From Teichococcus rhizosphaerae (lineage in GTDB: Bacteria; Pseudomonadota; Alphaproteobacteria; Acetobacterales; Acetobacteraceae): DNA of 64,000 bases. The stretch is from NCBI RefSeq assembly GCF_002631185.1, contig NZ_PDNU01000004.1, forward strand, positions 62,001-126,000. The letters run 5' to 3'. Shown in pieces: positions 53,109 to 62,221 of the stretch. A model generated the notes under the pieces. That model did no database searches and was not told the DNA's origin. It worked only from the letters and a program-made list of their open reading frames with translations. The position numbers and the translations under genes were made by a program. Within the stretch, counting starts at the first letter, position 1. The number at the start of each line of letters is the position of its first letter.

Positions 53109-55662
53109 AGACCTCAGCGACCTTTCCCTGGCGCAGACCGTCGATTTAACCAATTGCGACCGCGAGCCGATCCACATGCTGGGTGGCGTGCAGCCGATCG
53201 GCTTCCTGGTCGCGACCGCCTCGGACTGGGTGGTGCGGCGCGCCTCGGCCAATGTGGAGGCGCATCTGGGCCGCCCACCCGAGGCGCTGCTGGGCGAATC
53301 CCTGTCCCGCATCCTGACGCGCGAGGCGCTGCACCAGATCGGCGGCCGGCTGCACCTGCTGCGCGGCCCTAACGCGGTGGAGCGTCTGTTCGGCGTGACG
53401 CTGCAGGAGGGCGGGCCGCCCTACGACCTCGCCATCCACATGTCGGGGGACAGCATCGTGCTGGAGGGCGAGCCCTCCGACCTCGAGGACGCGCTGGAGG
53501 CCGGCACCACGGTGCGCGGCATGATCGCCCGGCTGCACCAGGTGGAAGGCTTCGAGGGGCTGTGCCGCGAGGCGGTGCGGCAGATCCGCGCCCTGACCGG
53601 CTTCGGCCGCGTCATGCTCTACCGCTTCGACCATGACGGGGCGGGCGAGGTGATCGCCGAATCCACCGCCAGCTTCATGCCCTCCTTCATGGGCCTGCAC
53701 TTCCCGGCCTCCGACATCCCGCGCCAGGCCCGGCTGCTCTACGAGCGCAACTGGCTGCGCCTGATCACCGACACCGAGCTGGCGCCGGTGCCCGTGCTGC
53801 CGCTGCTCGACCGCCACCAGCAGCCGCTCGACCTCTCGCTCAGCGTGCTGCGCAGCGTCTCGCCCATCCATATCGAGTACCTGCGCAACATGGGGATCAG
53901 GGCCTCCATGTCGATCTCGGTGCTGCGCAAGGGGCGGCTGTGGGGGCTGATCGCCTGCCACAACACCGAGCCGCTGCGCGTGCCCTTCGAGCGCCGCACC
54001 GCCGCCGAGCTGTTCGGCCAGATCTTCTCGCTGGCGCTGGAGAACCGCGAGCGGGAGGAGGAGGCGGAGCGCGAGGCGCAGGCCAGCCAGGTGCATCACC
54101 GGCTGATGGCCGCGCTCGGCGCCATGCGCCCTGGCAACCGCTCGCTCACCGAGTTCCTGGAGATGCTCTCGGAGGTGATCGACTGCGATGGCATCGGCCT
54201 CTGGAGCAGCACCGGCACCGCGATGCGCGGCCACACGCCGACGGCGGAGGAATTCTCCGGCATCGTCCGCTTCCTGCACCGCGCCGCCTCCGGCACCATC
54301 TACGCCACCCACCGGCTGGGCGAGATGCACCCGCCGGCGGCCGATTTCAGCCAGCGCGCCGCCGGGCTGCTCGCCATTCCGCTCTCCCGCGCCCCGCGCG
54401 ACTACCTGGTGTTCTTCCGCCGCGCCGTGACCCATTCGGTCACCTGGGCGGGCGACCCGAACAAGCCGGTGACGCTGGGGCCGAACGGGCTGCGCCTGAC
54501 GCCCCGCAAGAGCTTCGCCGCCTGGCAGGAGACGGTGCAGGGGCAGAGCCGCCCCTGGTCTGAGAGCGACCTGATGATGGCCGAGCGCCTGCGCGTGACG
54601 CTGCTCGAGGTGGTGCTCCAGCTCACCGACATGGCCGAGCGCGAGCGCCGCGTGGCGCAGGAGCGGCAGGAGATCCTGATCGCCGAGCTGAACCACCGGG
54701 TGCGCAACATCCTCGGCCTGATCCGTGGCCTGGTGAACCAGAGCCGCGGCCATGCCAGCTCGGTGGACGAGTTCGCCGGCATGATCGGCGGCCGCATCCA
54801 GGCGCTGGCCCGGGCGCATGACCAGATCACCACCGACCACTGGCGCCCCGCCCCGCTGGAGGAGCTGATCCGCTCCGAGGCCGCCGCCTATGTGGCCGAG
54901 GGCCGCGACCGGGTGCGGCTGGAGGGCGTGCCGGTCCTGCTGGAGCACACGGCCTACACCACCATGGCATTGGTCATCCACGAGATGATGACCAACGCGG
55001 CCAAGTATGGCGCGCTGTGCGACCGGCACGGCCATGTGACGGTGCGCTGGCACTTCACGCCGGAGGAGGCGCTGGAGATCCACTGGACCGAGGAGGGCGG
55101 CCCGCCCGTCCAGCCGCCCCGCCGCCAGGGCTTCGGCACCACCATCGTCGAGCGCGCCCTGCCGCACGACCTGCGGGGCGAGGCCGAGCTGCGCTACCAC
55201 CTCAGCGGCGTGCGCGCCCGCTTCCTGCTCCCGGCCAACCATGTGCAGCGGGGCACAGAGGAGCCGGGGGAGGCGCAGCCCCCCCTGCCGGCGGCGCCCG
55301 CCGCCTTCGCGCTCTCGGGGCGCGTGCTGCTGGTGGAGGACAACCTGCTGATCGCCATGGACGCCGAGGACCAGCTCCGGCGGCTGGGCGCGCCGGTGGT
55401 GGATGTCGCCTCCTCCGTGCAGGCGGCGCTGCGGCTGCTGGAGCATGCCGAGCCGCAGGTGGCGCTGCTCGACGTCAATCTGGGCCGCGAGAACAGCTTC
55501 CCCGTGGCCGATGCGCTGCTGGCCCGCGGCATCCCCTTCGTCTTCGCCACCGGCTATGGGGAGGGCGACGCCTTCCCGGACCGCTTCAGGGCCAGCGACG
55601 TCATCAGCAAGCCCTACACGGCAGCGGAAATGCGCGCCGCCCTGCAGCGCAGCATGGGCTAG
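53101..55662 (+). CDS. bphP: Bacteriophytochrome with HWE kinase and receiver
   Basis: A red/far-red light sensor of 853 residues. Cys19 in the N-terminal tail (LTNCDREPIHMLGGVQ) is the biliverdin attachment site. PAS (about 20-130), GAF (about 150-310, with PASDIPRQARLLYERNW and Asp205) and PHY (about 330-510) follow. The kinase is of the HWE type: phospho-acceptor His532 in AELNHRVRNILG and HWTE at 661-664. A receiver domain closes the protein with Asp791 in LLDVNLG. Output is thus intramolecular before reaching an unknown partner. It overlaps bphO and is presumably light-controlled at the protein level. Confidence 0.95.
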   Translation: MREDLSDLSLAQTVDLTNCDREPIHMLGGVQPIGFLVATASDWVVRRASANVEAHLGRPPEALLGESLSRILTREALHQIGGRLHLLRGPNAVERLFGVTLQEGGPPYDLAIHMSGDSIVLEGEPSDLEDALEAGTTVRGMIARLHQVEGFEGLCREAVRQIRALTGFGRVMLYRFDHDGAGEVIAESTASFMPSFMGLHFPASDIPRQARLLYERNWLRLITDTELAPVPVLPLLDRHQQPLDLSLSVLRSVSPIHIEYLRNMGIRASMSISVLRKGRLWGLIACHNTEPLRVPFERRTAAELFGQIFSLALENREREEEAEREAQASQVHHRLMAALGAMRPGNRSLTEFLEMLSEVIDCDGIGLWSSTGTAMRGHTPTAEEFSGIVRFLHRAASGTIYATHRLGEMHPPAADFSQRAAGLLAIPLSRAPRDYLVFFRRAVTHSVTWAGDPNKPVTLGPNGLRLTPRKSFAAWQETVQGQSRPWSESDLMMAERLRVTLLEVVLQLTDMAERERRVAQERQEILIAELNHRVRNILGLIRGLVNQSRGHASSVDEFAGMIGGRIQALARAHDQITTDHWRPAPLEELIRSEAAAYVAEGRDRVRLEGVPVLLEHTAYTTMALVIHEMMTNAAKYGALCDRHGHVTVRWHFTPEEALEIHWTEEGGPPVQPPRRQGFGTTIVERALPHDLRGEAELRYHLSGVRARFLLPANHVQRGTEEPGEAQPPLPAAPAAFALSGRVLLVEDNLLIAMDAEDQLRRLGAPVVDVASSVQAALRLLEHAEPQVALLDVNLGRENSFPVADALLARGIPFVFATGYGEGDAFPDRFRASDVISKPYTAAEMRAALQRSMG

Positions 55663-55790
55663 AACAGGCCCCGCCACGGCGGCACCGCGCCGCCGGGCGG
55701 CGATGCCCGTGACGACGACCTCCTGGGGCACTTCCGCCGGCCGGGCGGCGCTCCAGGCCGTTTCCACCGCTCCGGAGCGAAGGATTCCGC

Positions 55791-56348
55791 ATGACCCGTC
55801 CGCTTTCCGTCGTCACGCTGTGCGGCAGCCTGCGCGCCGGCAGCTACAACGCCGCCATCCAGCGCGCCCTGCCGGAGCTCGCGCCGGAGGGGATGAGCTT
55901 CTCGGTGCTGGAAGGGCTGGGCGACATCCCGCTCTACGACGCCGATCTCCAGGCGAAAGGCTTCCCCGCCGCCGTCACCGCCATGGGCGAGGCGATCCGC
56001 GCGGCGGACGGCATCGTCATCGTCACGCCGGAATACAACTACTCCATCCCCGGCGTGCTCAAGAACGGCATCGACTGGCTGTCCCGCCTGCCCGACACGC
56101 CCTTCGCCGGCAAGCCCATGGCCATCCAGAGCGCCTCGATGAGCGTGCTGGGCGGCGTGCGGGCGCAATACCACCTGCGCCAGGTGGCGGTGTTCCTGGA
56201 CGCGCTGGTGCTGAACAAGCCGGAGGTGATGGTGGCCTCCGCCCAGCAGCGCGTGCAGGACGGGAAGCTGACCGACGAGGGGACGCGCGAGGTGATCCGC
56301 AAGCAGTTGGCGGCCTTTGCGGGGTTCATTGAAAAGGTTGCCAGGTAG
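55791..56348 (+). CDS. NADPH-dependent FMN reductase
   Basis: A flavodoxin-fold oxidoreductase of 185 residues (ChrR/azoreductase-like). LCGSLRAGSYNAAIQRALPE binds FMN phosphate, and TPEYNYSIPGVLKNGIDWLSR is the family signature. It reduces FMN, quinones or chromate-like acceptors. A ribosome site (GCGAAGGA) precedes the ATG. It lies 129 bases after bphP on the same strand and may or may not be in its operon. A hairpin follows the stop. Confidence 0.9.
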   Translation: MTRPLSVVTLCGSLRAGSYNAAIQRALPELAPEGMSFSVLEGLGDIPLYDADLQAKGFPAAVTAMGEAIRAADGIVIVTPEYNYSIPGVLKNGIDWLSRLPDTPFAGKPMAIQSASMSVLGGVRAQYHLRQVAVFLDALVLNKPEVMVASAQQRVQDGKLTDEGTREVIRKQLAAFAGFIEKVAR

Positions 56349-56356
56349 ATGGAAGG

Positions 56357-56398
56357 CCGGGGGAGAATGAATTCTCCCCCGGAGCCCCCTCTTCTTTT
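56357..56398. terminator. Strong hairpin between convergent genes
   Basis: A perfect 12-bp stem (56357-56368 with 56371-56382, only two bases between) sits nine bases after the FMN reductase stop. TCTTCTTTTTTC follows on the plus strand about a dozen bases on. It probably ends both the reductase and purD transcripts. Confidence 0.6.
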
Positions 56399-56403
56399 TT
56401 CTG

Positions 56404-57675
56404 TCAGTCCAGGGCGCGCCAGCCGATGTCGCGGCGGCAGAAGCCTTCGGGCCAGCGGATGGCATCGACCGCCGCGTAGGCCGCGTCGCGCGCCTTCCGC
56501 AGCGTGGCGCCGCTGGCCGAGACGCCCAGCACCCGGCCGCCCGTGGCCACCAGGTTGCCCTGCGCGTCCCGCGCCGTGCCGGCGTGGAACACCTGCGCGC
56601 CCGGCACCTGCGCCGCCTGCTCCAGCCCCTCGATCACGCTGCCCTTGCGATAGGCGCCGGGATAGCCCTGCGCCGCCATCACCACCACCATCGCCGCCTC
56701 CTTCGACCAGCGCAGCGCGAAGCGGTCCAGCTCCCCGTCGCAGGCGGCCAGCAGCGCGGCCAGCAGGTCGGATTGCAGGCGCAGCATCAGCACCTGGCAT
56801 TCCGGGTCGCCGAAGCGGACGTTGAACTCGATCAGGCGGGGGCCGCTCTCCGTCAGCATCAGCCCGGCGAACAGCACGCCGCGGAACGGCGTGCCGCGCC
56901 GCGCCATCTCGGCCAGCGTCGGGCGGATGATGCGCTCCATCACCTCCGCCTCGATCGCGGGCGTGAAGGCGGGGGGCGGCGAATAGGCGCCCATGCCACC
57001 CGTGTTGGGGCCGGTATCGCCGTCGCCCACGCGCTTGTGGTCCTGCGCCGCGGCCATGGGCAGGGCCGTGGTGCCGTCGCACAGCGCGAAGAAGGAGACC
57101 TCCTGCCCCACCAGGCATTCCTCGACCAGGATCTCGGCGCCGGCCGCGCCATGCACCCGGTCCTCCATGATCTCGGCGATGGCCCGCTCGGCCTCCGCCA
57201 GCGTCGCCGCCACCACCACGCCCTTGCCGGCGGCCAGGCCATCGGCCTTCACCACGATGGGCGCGCCCTTGCGGCGCACATAGGCGCGCGCCTCGTCGGC
57301 GCTGGTGAAGCGCGCCCATTCGGCGCCGGGCACGCCGGCGGCGGTGGTCACCTCGCGGGTGAAGGCCTTGCTGCCCTCCAGCCGCGCGGCGGCGGCGCTG
57401 GGGCCGAAGCAGCGCAGCCCGGCCTCCGCGCAGGCATCGGCCAGGCCCAGCGTCAGCGGCGCCTCCGGCCCCACCACCACGAGGTCCACCGCCCGCTCCT
57501 TCGCGAAGGCGACCAGCGCCGGCACGTCCTCGGCGCCGATCGCCACGCATTCCGCGATCTCGGCGATGCCGGCATTGCCGGGCGCCACCCACAGCTTGCC
57601 CAGCAGGCCGGAGCCCGAGAGCGCCCAGGCCAGGGCGTGTTCGCGGCCGCCGCCGCCCACCAGGAGAACTTGCAT
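56404..57675 (-). CDS. purD: Phosphoribosylamine-glycine ligase PurD
   Basis: Forms glycinamide ribonucleotide, the second step of purine synthesis, in the cytosol. The ATP-grasp enzyme has 423 residues, the normal length. [17 protein letters not shown] opens it, [14 protein letters not shown] is the ATP-binding loop near residue 143, and [14 protein letters not shown] near 290 is the metal-binding signature. It starts at 57675 beside the NTF2-like gene; the region between is featureless. Confidence 0.96.
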   Translation of the reverse strand: MQVLLVGGGGREHALAWALSGSGLLGKLWVAPGNAGIAEIAECVAIGAEDVPALVAFAKERAVDLVVVGPEAPLTLGLADACAEAGLRCFGPSAAAARLEGSKAFTREVTTAAGVPGAEWARFTSADEARAYVRRKGAPIVVKADGLAAGKGVVVAATLAEAERAIAEIMEDRVHGAAGAEILVEECLVGQEVSFFALCDGTTALPMAAAQDHKRVGDGDTGPNTGGMGAYSPPPAFTPAIEAEVMERIIRPTLAEMARRGTPFRGVLFAGLMLTESGPRLIEFNVRFGDPECQVLMLRLQSDLLAALLAACDGELDRFALRWSKEAAMVVVMAAQGYPGAYRKGSVIEGLEQAAQVPGAQVFHAGTARDAQGNLVATGGRVLGVSASGATLRKARDAAYAAVDAIRWPEGFCRRDIGWRALD

Positions 57676-57821
57676 CGTGACCCGAGGCCCCCATTCCAGA
57701 ACGGGGCCGCGCTAGCATGACTGGCGGGGCCCCGTCAGCCCGGGCGCGGCAAGGCGACGGGGGATGGCGGCCCCGCCTCGGCCATGGCACCCCGGTCATG
57801 GCGCCGCGAGGAAAGGGGGCC

Positions 57822-58199
57822 TCAGGCGGAGGCGTTCCAGATGTCGCGGTGCCATTTCCAGGCGCCGTCCTCGCGCTTCCACAGCACCACATACTTGATG
57901 GGGATGGTGCCGCTTCCGGCGACGATCTCGCCCTGCGCGACCTCGCAGGCCATCTCGCCCAGCATGGTGGTCTCGAAGGGCCGCAGCCGGCAGGCGGTCA
58001 CGCCGAGCGCCTGCGCCGCCTGTTGCCAGAATCCCCGGATCGCCTCCAGCCCCCGAACCACCTCGCCACCCGGCGGCAGGATGAGGGCGTCGCGCGTATA
58101 GACCTCGGCCAGCGCCTCGAACCGGCCCTGGCCGACGACCTGCTCCTCGAAGACCCTGTTGACCGCGTCCATCGCGCGTCTCGTGGCCTCGTCGCTCAT
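57822..58199 (-). CDS. NTF2-like protein of the SgcJ/DUF4440 group
   Basis: A 125-residue cytosolic protein with the cone-shaped NTF2 fold: YTRDALILPPGGEVVRGLEAIRGFWQ and YVVLWKREDGAWKWHRDIWNAS are the family features. Members include isomerases, ring enzymes and plain ligand binders, so activity is open. GGGAGG eight bases upstream of the ATG supports the start. A palindrome lies just ahead of it, suggesting regulated expression. Confidence 0.87.
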   Translation of the reverse strand: MSDEATRRAMDAVNRVFEEQVVGQGRFEALAEVYTRDALILPPGGEVVRGLEAIRGFWQQAAQALGVTACRLRPFETTMLGEMACEVAQGEIVAGSGTIPIKYVVLWKREDGAWKWHRDIWNASA

Positions 58200-58221
58200 C
58201 TGGAAACCTCCCGCCGCCGCT

Positions 58222-58239
58222 TGTTTCGATAGTGAAACA
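58222..58239. promoter_or_regulatory. Operator-like inverted repeat TGTTTC-N6-GAAACA
   Basis: Perfect 6-bp arms around a six-base spacer lie 23-40 bases before the ATG of the NTF2-like gene, between it and the divergent xseA. The GTTTC/GAAAC shape is like sites bound by IclR or TetR-type repressors. No regulator gene is adjacent. Confidence 0.45.
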
Positions 58240-58307
58240 CATTATGCGGCCGGCTGGAAAGGGTGGCCCGCTGGCCGGCGCGCGGCGGCGGCCCTACTAT
58301 GCCCGGC

Positions 58308-59849
58308 ATGGACACGCCCGACGCGCGCGAAGCCCCGGCCCGCAGCAACACGCCGGAATTCACCGTCTCCGAGATCAGCGGCGCCATCAAGCGCACGCTG
58401 GAGGGGGAGTTCGGCCGGGTGCGGGTGCGCGGCGAGATCACCGAGCTGAAGGCCTACCCCTCGGGCCACATCTATCTCGCGCTGAAGGACGAGGGGGCCA
58501 AGATCCGCGCCATCATCTGGCGCTTCGCCGTGCCGCGCCTCTCGCTCCGCCCCGAGAACGGCATGGAGGTGATCGCCACCGGCAAGGTCTCGGCCTATGG
58601 CGAGCGCTCGGACTACCAGCTCATCATCGACCGCATCGAGTTCGCGGGCGAGGGCGCCCTTCTCGCCCGCATCGAGCAGCTGCGCAAGAAGCTCGGCGCC
58701 GAGGGGCTGTTCGACGAGGCCCGCAAGAAGCGCCTGCCGCTGCTGCCGCGCGTGGTGGGCGTCGTCTCCTCCGAGAAGGGCGCGGTAATCCAGGACATCC
58801 GCACCACCATCGCCCGGCGCTTCCCGCGCCACCTGCTGCTGTGGCCGGTGCCGGTGCAGGGCCAGGGCGCGGCCGAGCAGATCGCCGCCGCCATCCGCGG
58901 CTTCTCGCGCCTGCCGAAGGGCATTCCCCGGCCGGACGTGCTGATCGTCGCGCGCGGCGGCGGCAGCCTCGAGGACCTGATGGCCTTCAACGAGGAGATC
59001 GTGGTCCGCGCCGCCGCCGAATGCCCCATCCCGCTGATCTCGGCGGTGGGGCACGAGACGGACACCACCCTGATCGACTTCGCCGCCGACCGCCGCGCCC
59101 CCACCCCCACCGCCGCCGCCGAGCTGGCCGTGCCGGCACGGGCCGAGCTGCTGGCGGCGCTCGGCCAGACCGCGACGCGCCTGCTGCAATCCGGCCAGTC
59201 CCTGCTGAACCGGGCGCGCCTGCACCTGTCCCGCGTCGAGGCGCGGATGCCGGACCTGCCGGGCCTCGTCGGCGCCGCCCGCCAGCGGCTGGACGACCGT
59301 GCCGAGCGGCTCGCCCTGGCGCCGGGCGCGCTGCTGGCCCGCAAGCGCGCGGCGCTCGATGCGGTCGCGCCCCGCCTGCCGCACCCGCGCGAGACTCTGG
59401 CCGGCCACCGCAACACCCTGGCGCTGCTGGAGATGCGGGGCGCCACCGCGCTGCGCCGGATGATCGACCGGCGGCAAACCGCCCTGCACCGCCTGCCCGA
59501 CCCGGCCGGCGCGCTGGCCGCCCGGCTGCGCGAATCGGGGCTGCGGCTGGAAGGGCTGGCCGGCCGGCTGGAGGGCGCCTCCTACCAGGGCGTGCTGGCG
59601 CGCGGCTTCGCGCTGCTGCGCCGCCCGGATGGCGCGCCGCTGACCGAGGCCGCCGCCATCGCCCCCGGCGACCGCGTGGTCGCCACCCTGCGCGATGGCA
59701 CCGTGGCGCTGCTGGCCGAGGGCGGCGAGCCCGGCGCCGCCCCGCCCCCTGGCCCGCCCTCTGGCCCGCTCTCCGGCCCTCCCCCTGCCCCGAGGCCGCG
59801 CCGCAAGGCCCCGGGGGAGCCTCAGCCGGACCAGGGCTCGCTGCTGTGA
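58308..59849 (+). CDS. xseA: Exodeoxyribonuclease VII large subunit
   Basis: The large subunit of ExoVII, a single-strand DNA exonuclease, 513 residues. The OB-fold comes first (FTVSEISGAIKRTLEGEFGRVRVRGEITELK), then the nuclease region (VGVVSSEKGAVIQDIRTTIARRFP and IVARGGGSLEDLMAFNEE). After a helical coiled segment it ends in a Pro/Gly-rich tail of about 35 residues. The small subunit is not in the window. Two in-frame ATGs (58299, 58308) are possible. The next gene starts in its last codon. Confidence 0.94.
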   Translation: MDTPDAREAPARSNTPEFTVSEISGAIKRTLEGEFGRVRVRGEITELKAYPSGHIYLALKDEGAKIRAIIWRFAVPRLSLRPENGMEVIATGKVSAYGERSDYQLIIDRIEFAGEGALLARIEQLRKKLGAEGLFDEARKKRLPLLPRVVGVVSSEKGAVIQDIRTTIARRFPRHLLLWPVPVQGQGAAEQIAAAIRGFSRLPKGIPRPDVLIVARGGGSLEDLMAFNEEIVVRAAAECPIPLISAVGHETDTTLIDFAADRRAPTPTAAAELAVPARAELLAALGQTATRLLQSGQSLLNRARLHLSRVEARMPDLPGLVGAARQRLDDRAERLALAPGALLARKRAALDAVAPRLPHPRETLAGHRNTLALLEMRGATALRRMIDRRQTALHRLPDPAGALAARLRESGLRLEGLAGRLEGASYQGVLARGFALLRRPDGAPLTEAAAIAPGDRVVATLRDGTVALLAEGGEPGAAPPPGPPSGPLSGPPPAPRPRRKAPGEPQPDQGSLL

Positions 59850-60727
59850 ACCGCCCGCCCAAGAATATCCGCATGCCGTCTCGCCGCCTCGCCCTCGCCC
59901 TGCCTGGATTGCTGCTCGGCGCCTGCGCCGGGGGTGCCGCGCCGGCCACGGGCCGCGCCGGAGAGGCCGCCGCCGCGCCGCTGCTGGAGCTGCCGCCCGA
60001 GATGCCGAGCCAGGGCGGGCTGCTGCTCGGCCGCGCCCGCCCCGGCAGCCGCGTGGCGCTGGATGGCCGCGCCGTCTCGGTGGCGCCCGATGGCCGCTTC
60101 GCCCTGGGCTTCGGGCGGGACGCGGCGCCGGAGGCCGAGCTGGCGGTGACGGCGCCCGACGGCCAGGTGGAGCGCCGCCGCCTGAGCGTGGCGAGGCGGG
60201 AATGGGACGTGCAGCGCATCAACGGCCTGCCCGGCGCCATGGTCAGCCCCAATCCGCAGCAGCTGGCGCGGATCGGCCGCGAGCGCGAGCGCATCGCCGC
60301 CCTCCGCAAGGTGGACAGCCGCCTGCCCCATTTCGCCGAAGGCTTCGCCTGGCCGGCGCGCGGGCGCATCAGCGGCGTGTTCGGCAGCCAGCGCATCCTC
60401 AACGGCGAGCCGCGCGCGCCGCATCTGGGGCTGGACATCGCGGCCCCCACCGGCACGCCCTGCGCCGCCATGGGCGCGGGCCGCGTGCTGCTGGCCGACG
60501 ACCTCTACTTCACCGGCAACACCGTGCTGCTGGACCATGGACATGGCGTGGTCAGCCTCTACGCCCACCTTTCCGCCATGGATGTGCGGGAAGGCGAGAT
60601 GCTGGCGCGCGGCCAGCGCCTGGGCGCGATCGGCGCCACCGGCCGCGTCACGGGGCCGCACCTGCATCTGGCGCTGCACTGGTTCGCCACGGCACTGGAC
60701 CCGCGGCCGCTCCTGCCCCCCGCCTGA
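59846..60727 (+). CDS. M23/LytM-type peptidase, predicted lipoprotein
   Basis: A 293-residue envelope peptidase. The lipobox LGAC follows a leucine-rich signal. An N-terminal beta domain holds GRARPGSRVALDGRAVSVAPDGRF, and the peptidase part has HLGLDIAAPTGTP (first His and Asp ligands) and the HLHLALH zinc motif. These residues look intact, so it may cut cell-wall peptides or act as an activator. GTG at 59846 overlaps the xseA stop (GTGA); the ATG at 59873 is an equally plausible start. Confidence 0.87.
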   Translation: MNRPPKNIRMPSRRLALALPGLLLGACAGGAAPATGRAGEAAAAPLLELPPEMPSQGGLLLGRARPGSRVALDGRAVSVAPDGRFALGFGRDAAPEAELAVTAPDGQVERRRLSVARREWDVQRINGLPGAMVSPNPQQLARIGRERERIAALRKVDSRLPHFAEGFAWPARGRISGVFGSQRILNGEPRAPHLGLDIAAPTGTPCAAMGAGRVLLADDLYFTGNTVLLDHGHGVVSLYAHLSAMDVREGEMLARGQRLGAIGATGRVTGPHLHLALHWFATALDPRPLLPPA

Positions 60728-60828
60728 GGCGGGCGCGCGGGGCCGACGGCGGGGACTTCGCGACAATCCACCGAAATGCCGCGACGCCTTCATCATCCGG
60801 TAAGGGTTGGGAAGGCATTGGCAGCCGC

Positions 60829-61071
60829 ATGTCGGTCCTTCTCGAATTCCTGCCTCGCCCCGCTCCCTCGCCGGAAAGCCTGCGCCAGTCCGGGCCGATC
60901 GAGGCGCCGCTGGTCGCCCTGTTCGACAGCCCGGCCGCCGCCGGCCAGGCGCTGCGGGCCGCCGGCGCCACGCTCTGGCGCGAGGATTCGCCCGGCGTCG
61001 TCATCCTGGCGCCAGGGCCGGGGCTGCGCGAGAAGCTCTATGCCGCCGGCGCCATGCTGGTGGTGGGCTGA
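60829..61071 (+). CDS. Small hypothetical protein (80 residues)
   Basis: Not recognised. It begins MSVLLEFLPRPAPSPESLRQ and the core VALFDSPAAAGQALRAAGATLWR is compact and alternating, ending AAGAMLVVG. No signal peptide or membrane helix is clear. The ribosome site is weak. It is convergent with the acyltransferase gene, with nine bases between stops, and its codon use resembles its neighbours, so I keep it. Confidence 0.55.
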   Translation: MSVLLEFLPRPAPSPESLRQSGPIEAPLVALFDSPAAAGQALRAAGATLWREDSPGVVILAPGPGLREKLYAAGAMLVVG

Positions 61072-61080
61072 GGGAAGCGC

Positions 61081-61992
61081 TCAGCCGGGCGGCGGGGCCG
61101 CGCCCTTGTAGAAGCGCGCGGGAAAGCGGCGGTGCAGCCAGAGCCACTCCTCCGGCCGGGCCCGCACCCAGGCCTCCATGCGCCGGTTCACCGCCAGCAT
61201 GACGCTGCGCGCATCGGCATGGCGGTCGCCCGTGTCGGGCAGCGCCAGCGGCGGCTCCAGCACGATGCGGAACCGTCCCGGCCCGATCCGCTCGACATGC
61301 GCCGGGATCAACGGGCAGCGGAAGCGCAGCGCCAGTTCCGCCGGGGCGGGCGCGGTCATCGCCGGGTGGCCGAGAAAGGGCAGCTCCAGCCCCTCGTTCA
61401 GCTTCTGGTCCACCAGCAGGCCCAGCGCATGGCCCGCCGCCAGGTGGCGCAGCGCCAGCCGCGCGCCCCTGGAGCCCTTGGGGAACAGGTCCAGCGCCTG
61501 GCCGCCTTCCCGCATCCGCAGCAGCGCGGCATCCACATGCGGGTTGTCCGGCGCGCGGTAGAGGCTGCCCATCCGCAGGCCGAACTGCGCGGCCACCAGC
61601 GGCAGCACCTCCCAGTTGGCGAGGTGGGCGGACACGAAGATCATCCGCGTTTCGCCGGGCGGGATGTGCTCGGCGCCCACCAGCTCCCAGCCGGGGCCGC
61701 TTTCCGTCCGCTGCAGGGCGGGGATGTGCGGCAGCTCCAGCGCGGTGCGGCCGAGATTCTCCCAAGCCCCGCGCAGCACGCGCTCCCGCCAGGCGGCGTC
61801 GCTTGCCGGAAAGGCCAGCTCCAGGTTGCGCCGGCCGATGCGGGACACCGGCAGCCAGGGCCCGAGCGCGCGCGTGACGGCACCGCCCAGCGCCGAGGCA
61901 CGGCGCGGCCCGAGCCACCGCGCGAGGGCGATCAGCCCCTCGACGATCTTCCCTTCCACCCGCCACCAGAGGCGCCGCACCGCCTGGGCCAT
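61081..61992 (-). CDS. Lipid A acyltransferase, LpxL/HtrB family
   Basis: A membrane-anchored enzyme of 303 residues that adds a secondary acyl chain, usually lauroyl, to Kdo-lipid A. HLANWE in VSAHLANWEVLPL holds the HX4E catalytic motif, and LDLFPKGSRGARLALRHL and LLVDQKLNEG are family segments. One N-terminal helix. The lengths and motifs fit LpxL or LpxM-like proteins. Which chain it transfers is not known; Acetobacteraceae lipid A is unusual in general. Confidence 0.9.
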   Translation of the reverse strand: MAQAVRRLWWRVEGKIVEGLIALARWLGPRRASALGGAVTRALGPWLPVSRIGRRNLELAFPASDAAWRERVLRGAWENLGRTALELPHIPALQRTESGPGWELVGAEHIPPGETRMIFVSAHLANWEVLPLVAAQFGLRMGSLYRAPDNPHVDAALLRMREGGQALDLFPKGSRGARLALRHLAAGHALGLLVDQKLNEGLELPFLGHPAMTAPAPAELALRFRCPLIPAHVERIGPGRFRIVLEPPLALPDTGDRHADARSVMLAVNRRMEAWVRARPEEWLWLHRRFPARFYKGAAPPPG

Positions 61993-62221
61993 TCCGTCCT
62001 CGTCCTTCGCCGGCGCGCCTTCTGCGGCATCGCGCGGGGTTTGGCCAGACCGCCGGGCGGGGCACCGATGGCGCGCGGCGCGTCCGCAACATTGCGGCCC
62101 GCCGGCGGTTTCTTCCCCACCGGCCCGCCGGCACTGGCGCCGGGGCCGGGCGCCACCATGGATTACGCCGCTTTAATGACTATATGATGGGCTCATGAGA
62201 GATTTCCGGAGGAACAACCCG

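Noticed and set aside
58232-60727. 831-codon frame covering xseA and the M23 gene
   Set aside because: Only the last 293 codons code the M23 protein; the first part is antisense-like low-complexity sequence in a wrong frame over xseA.
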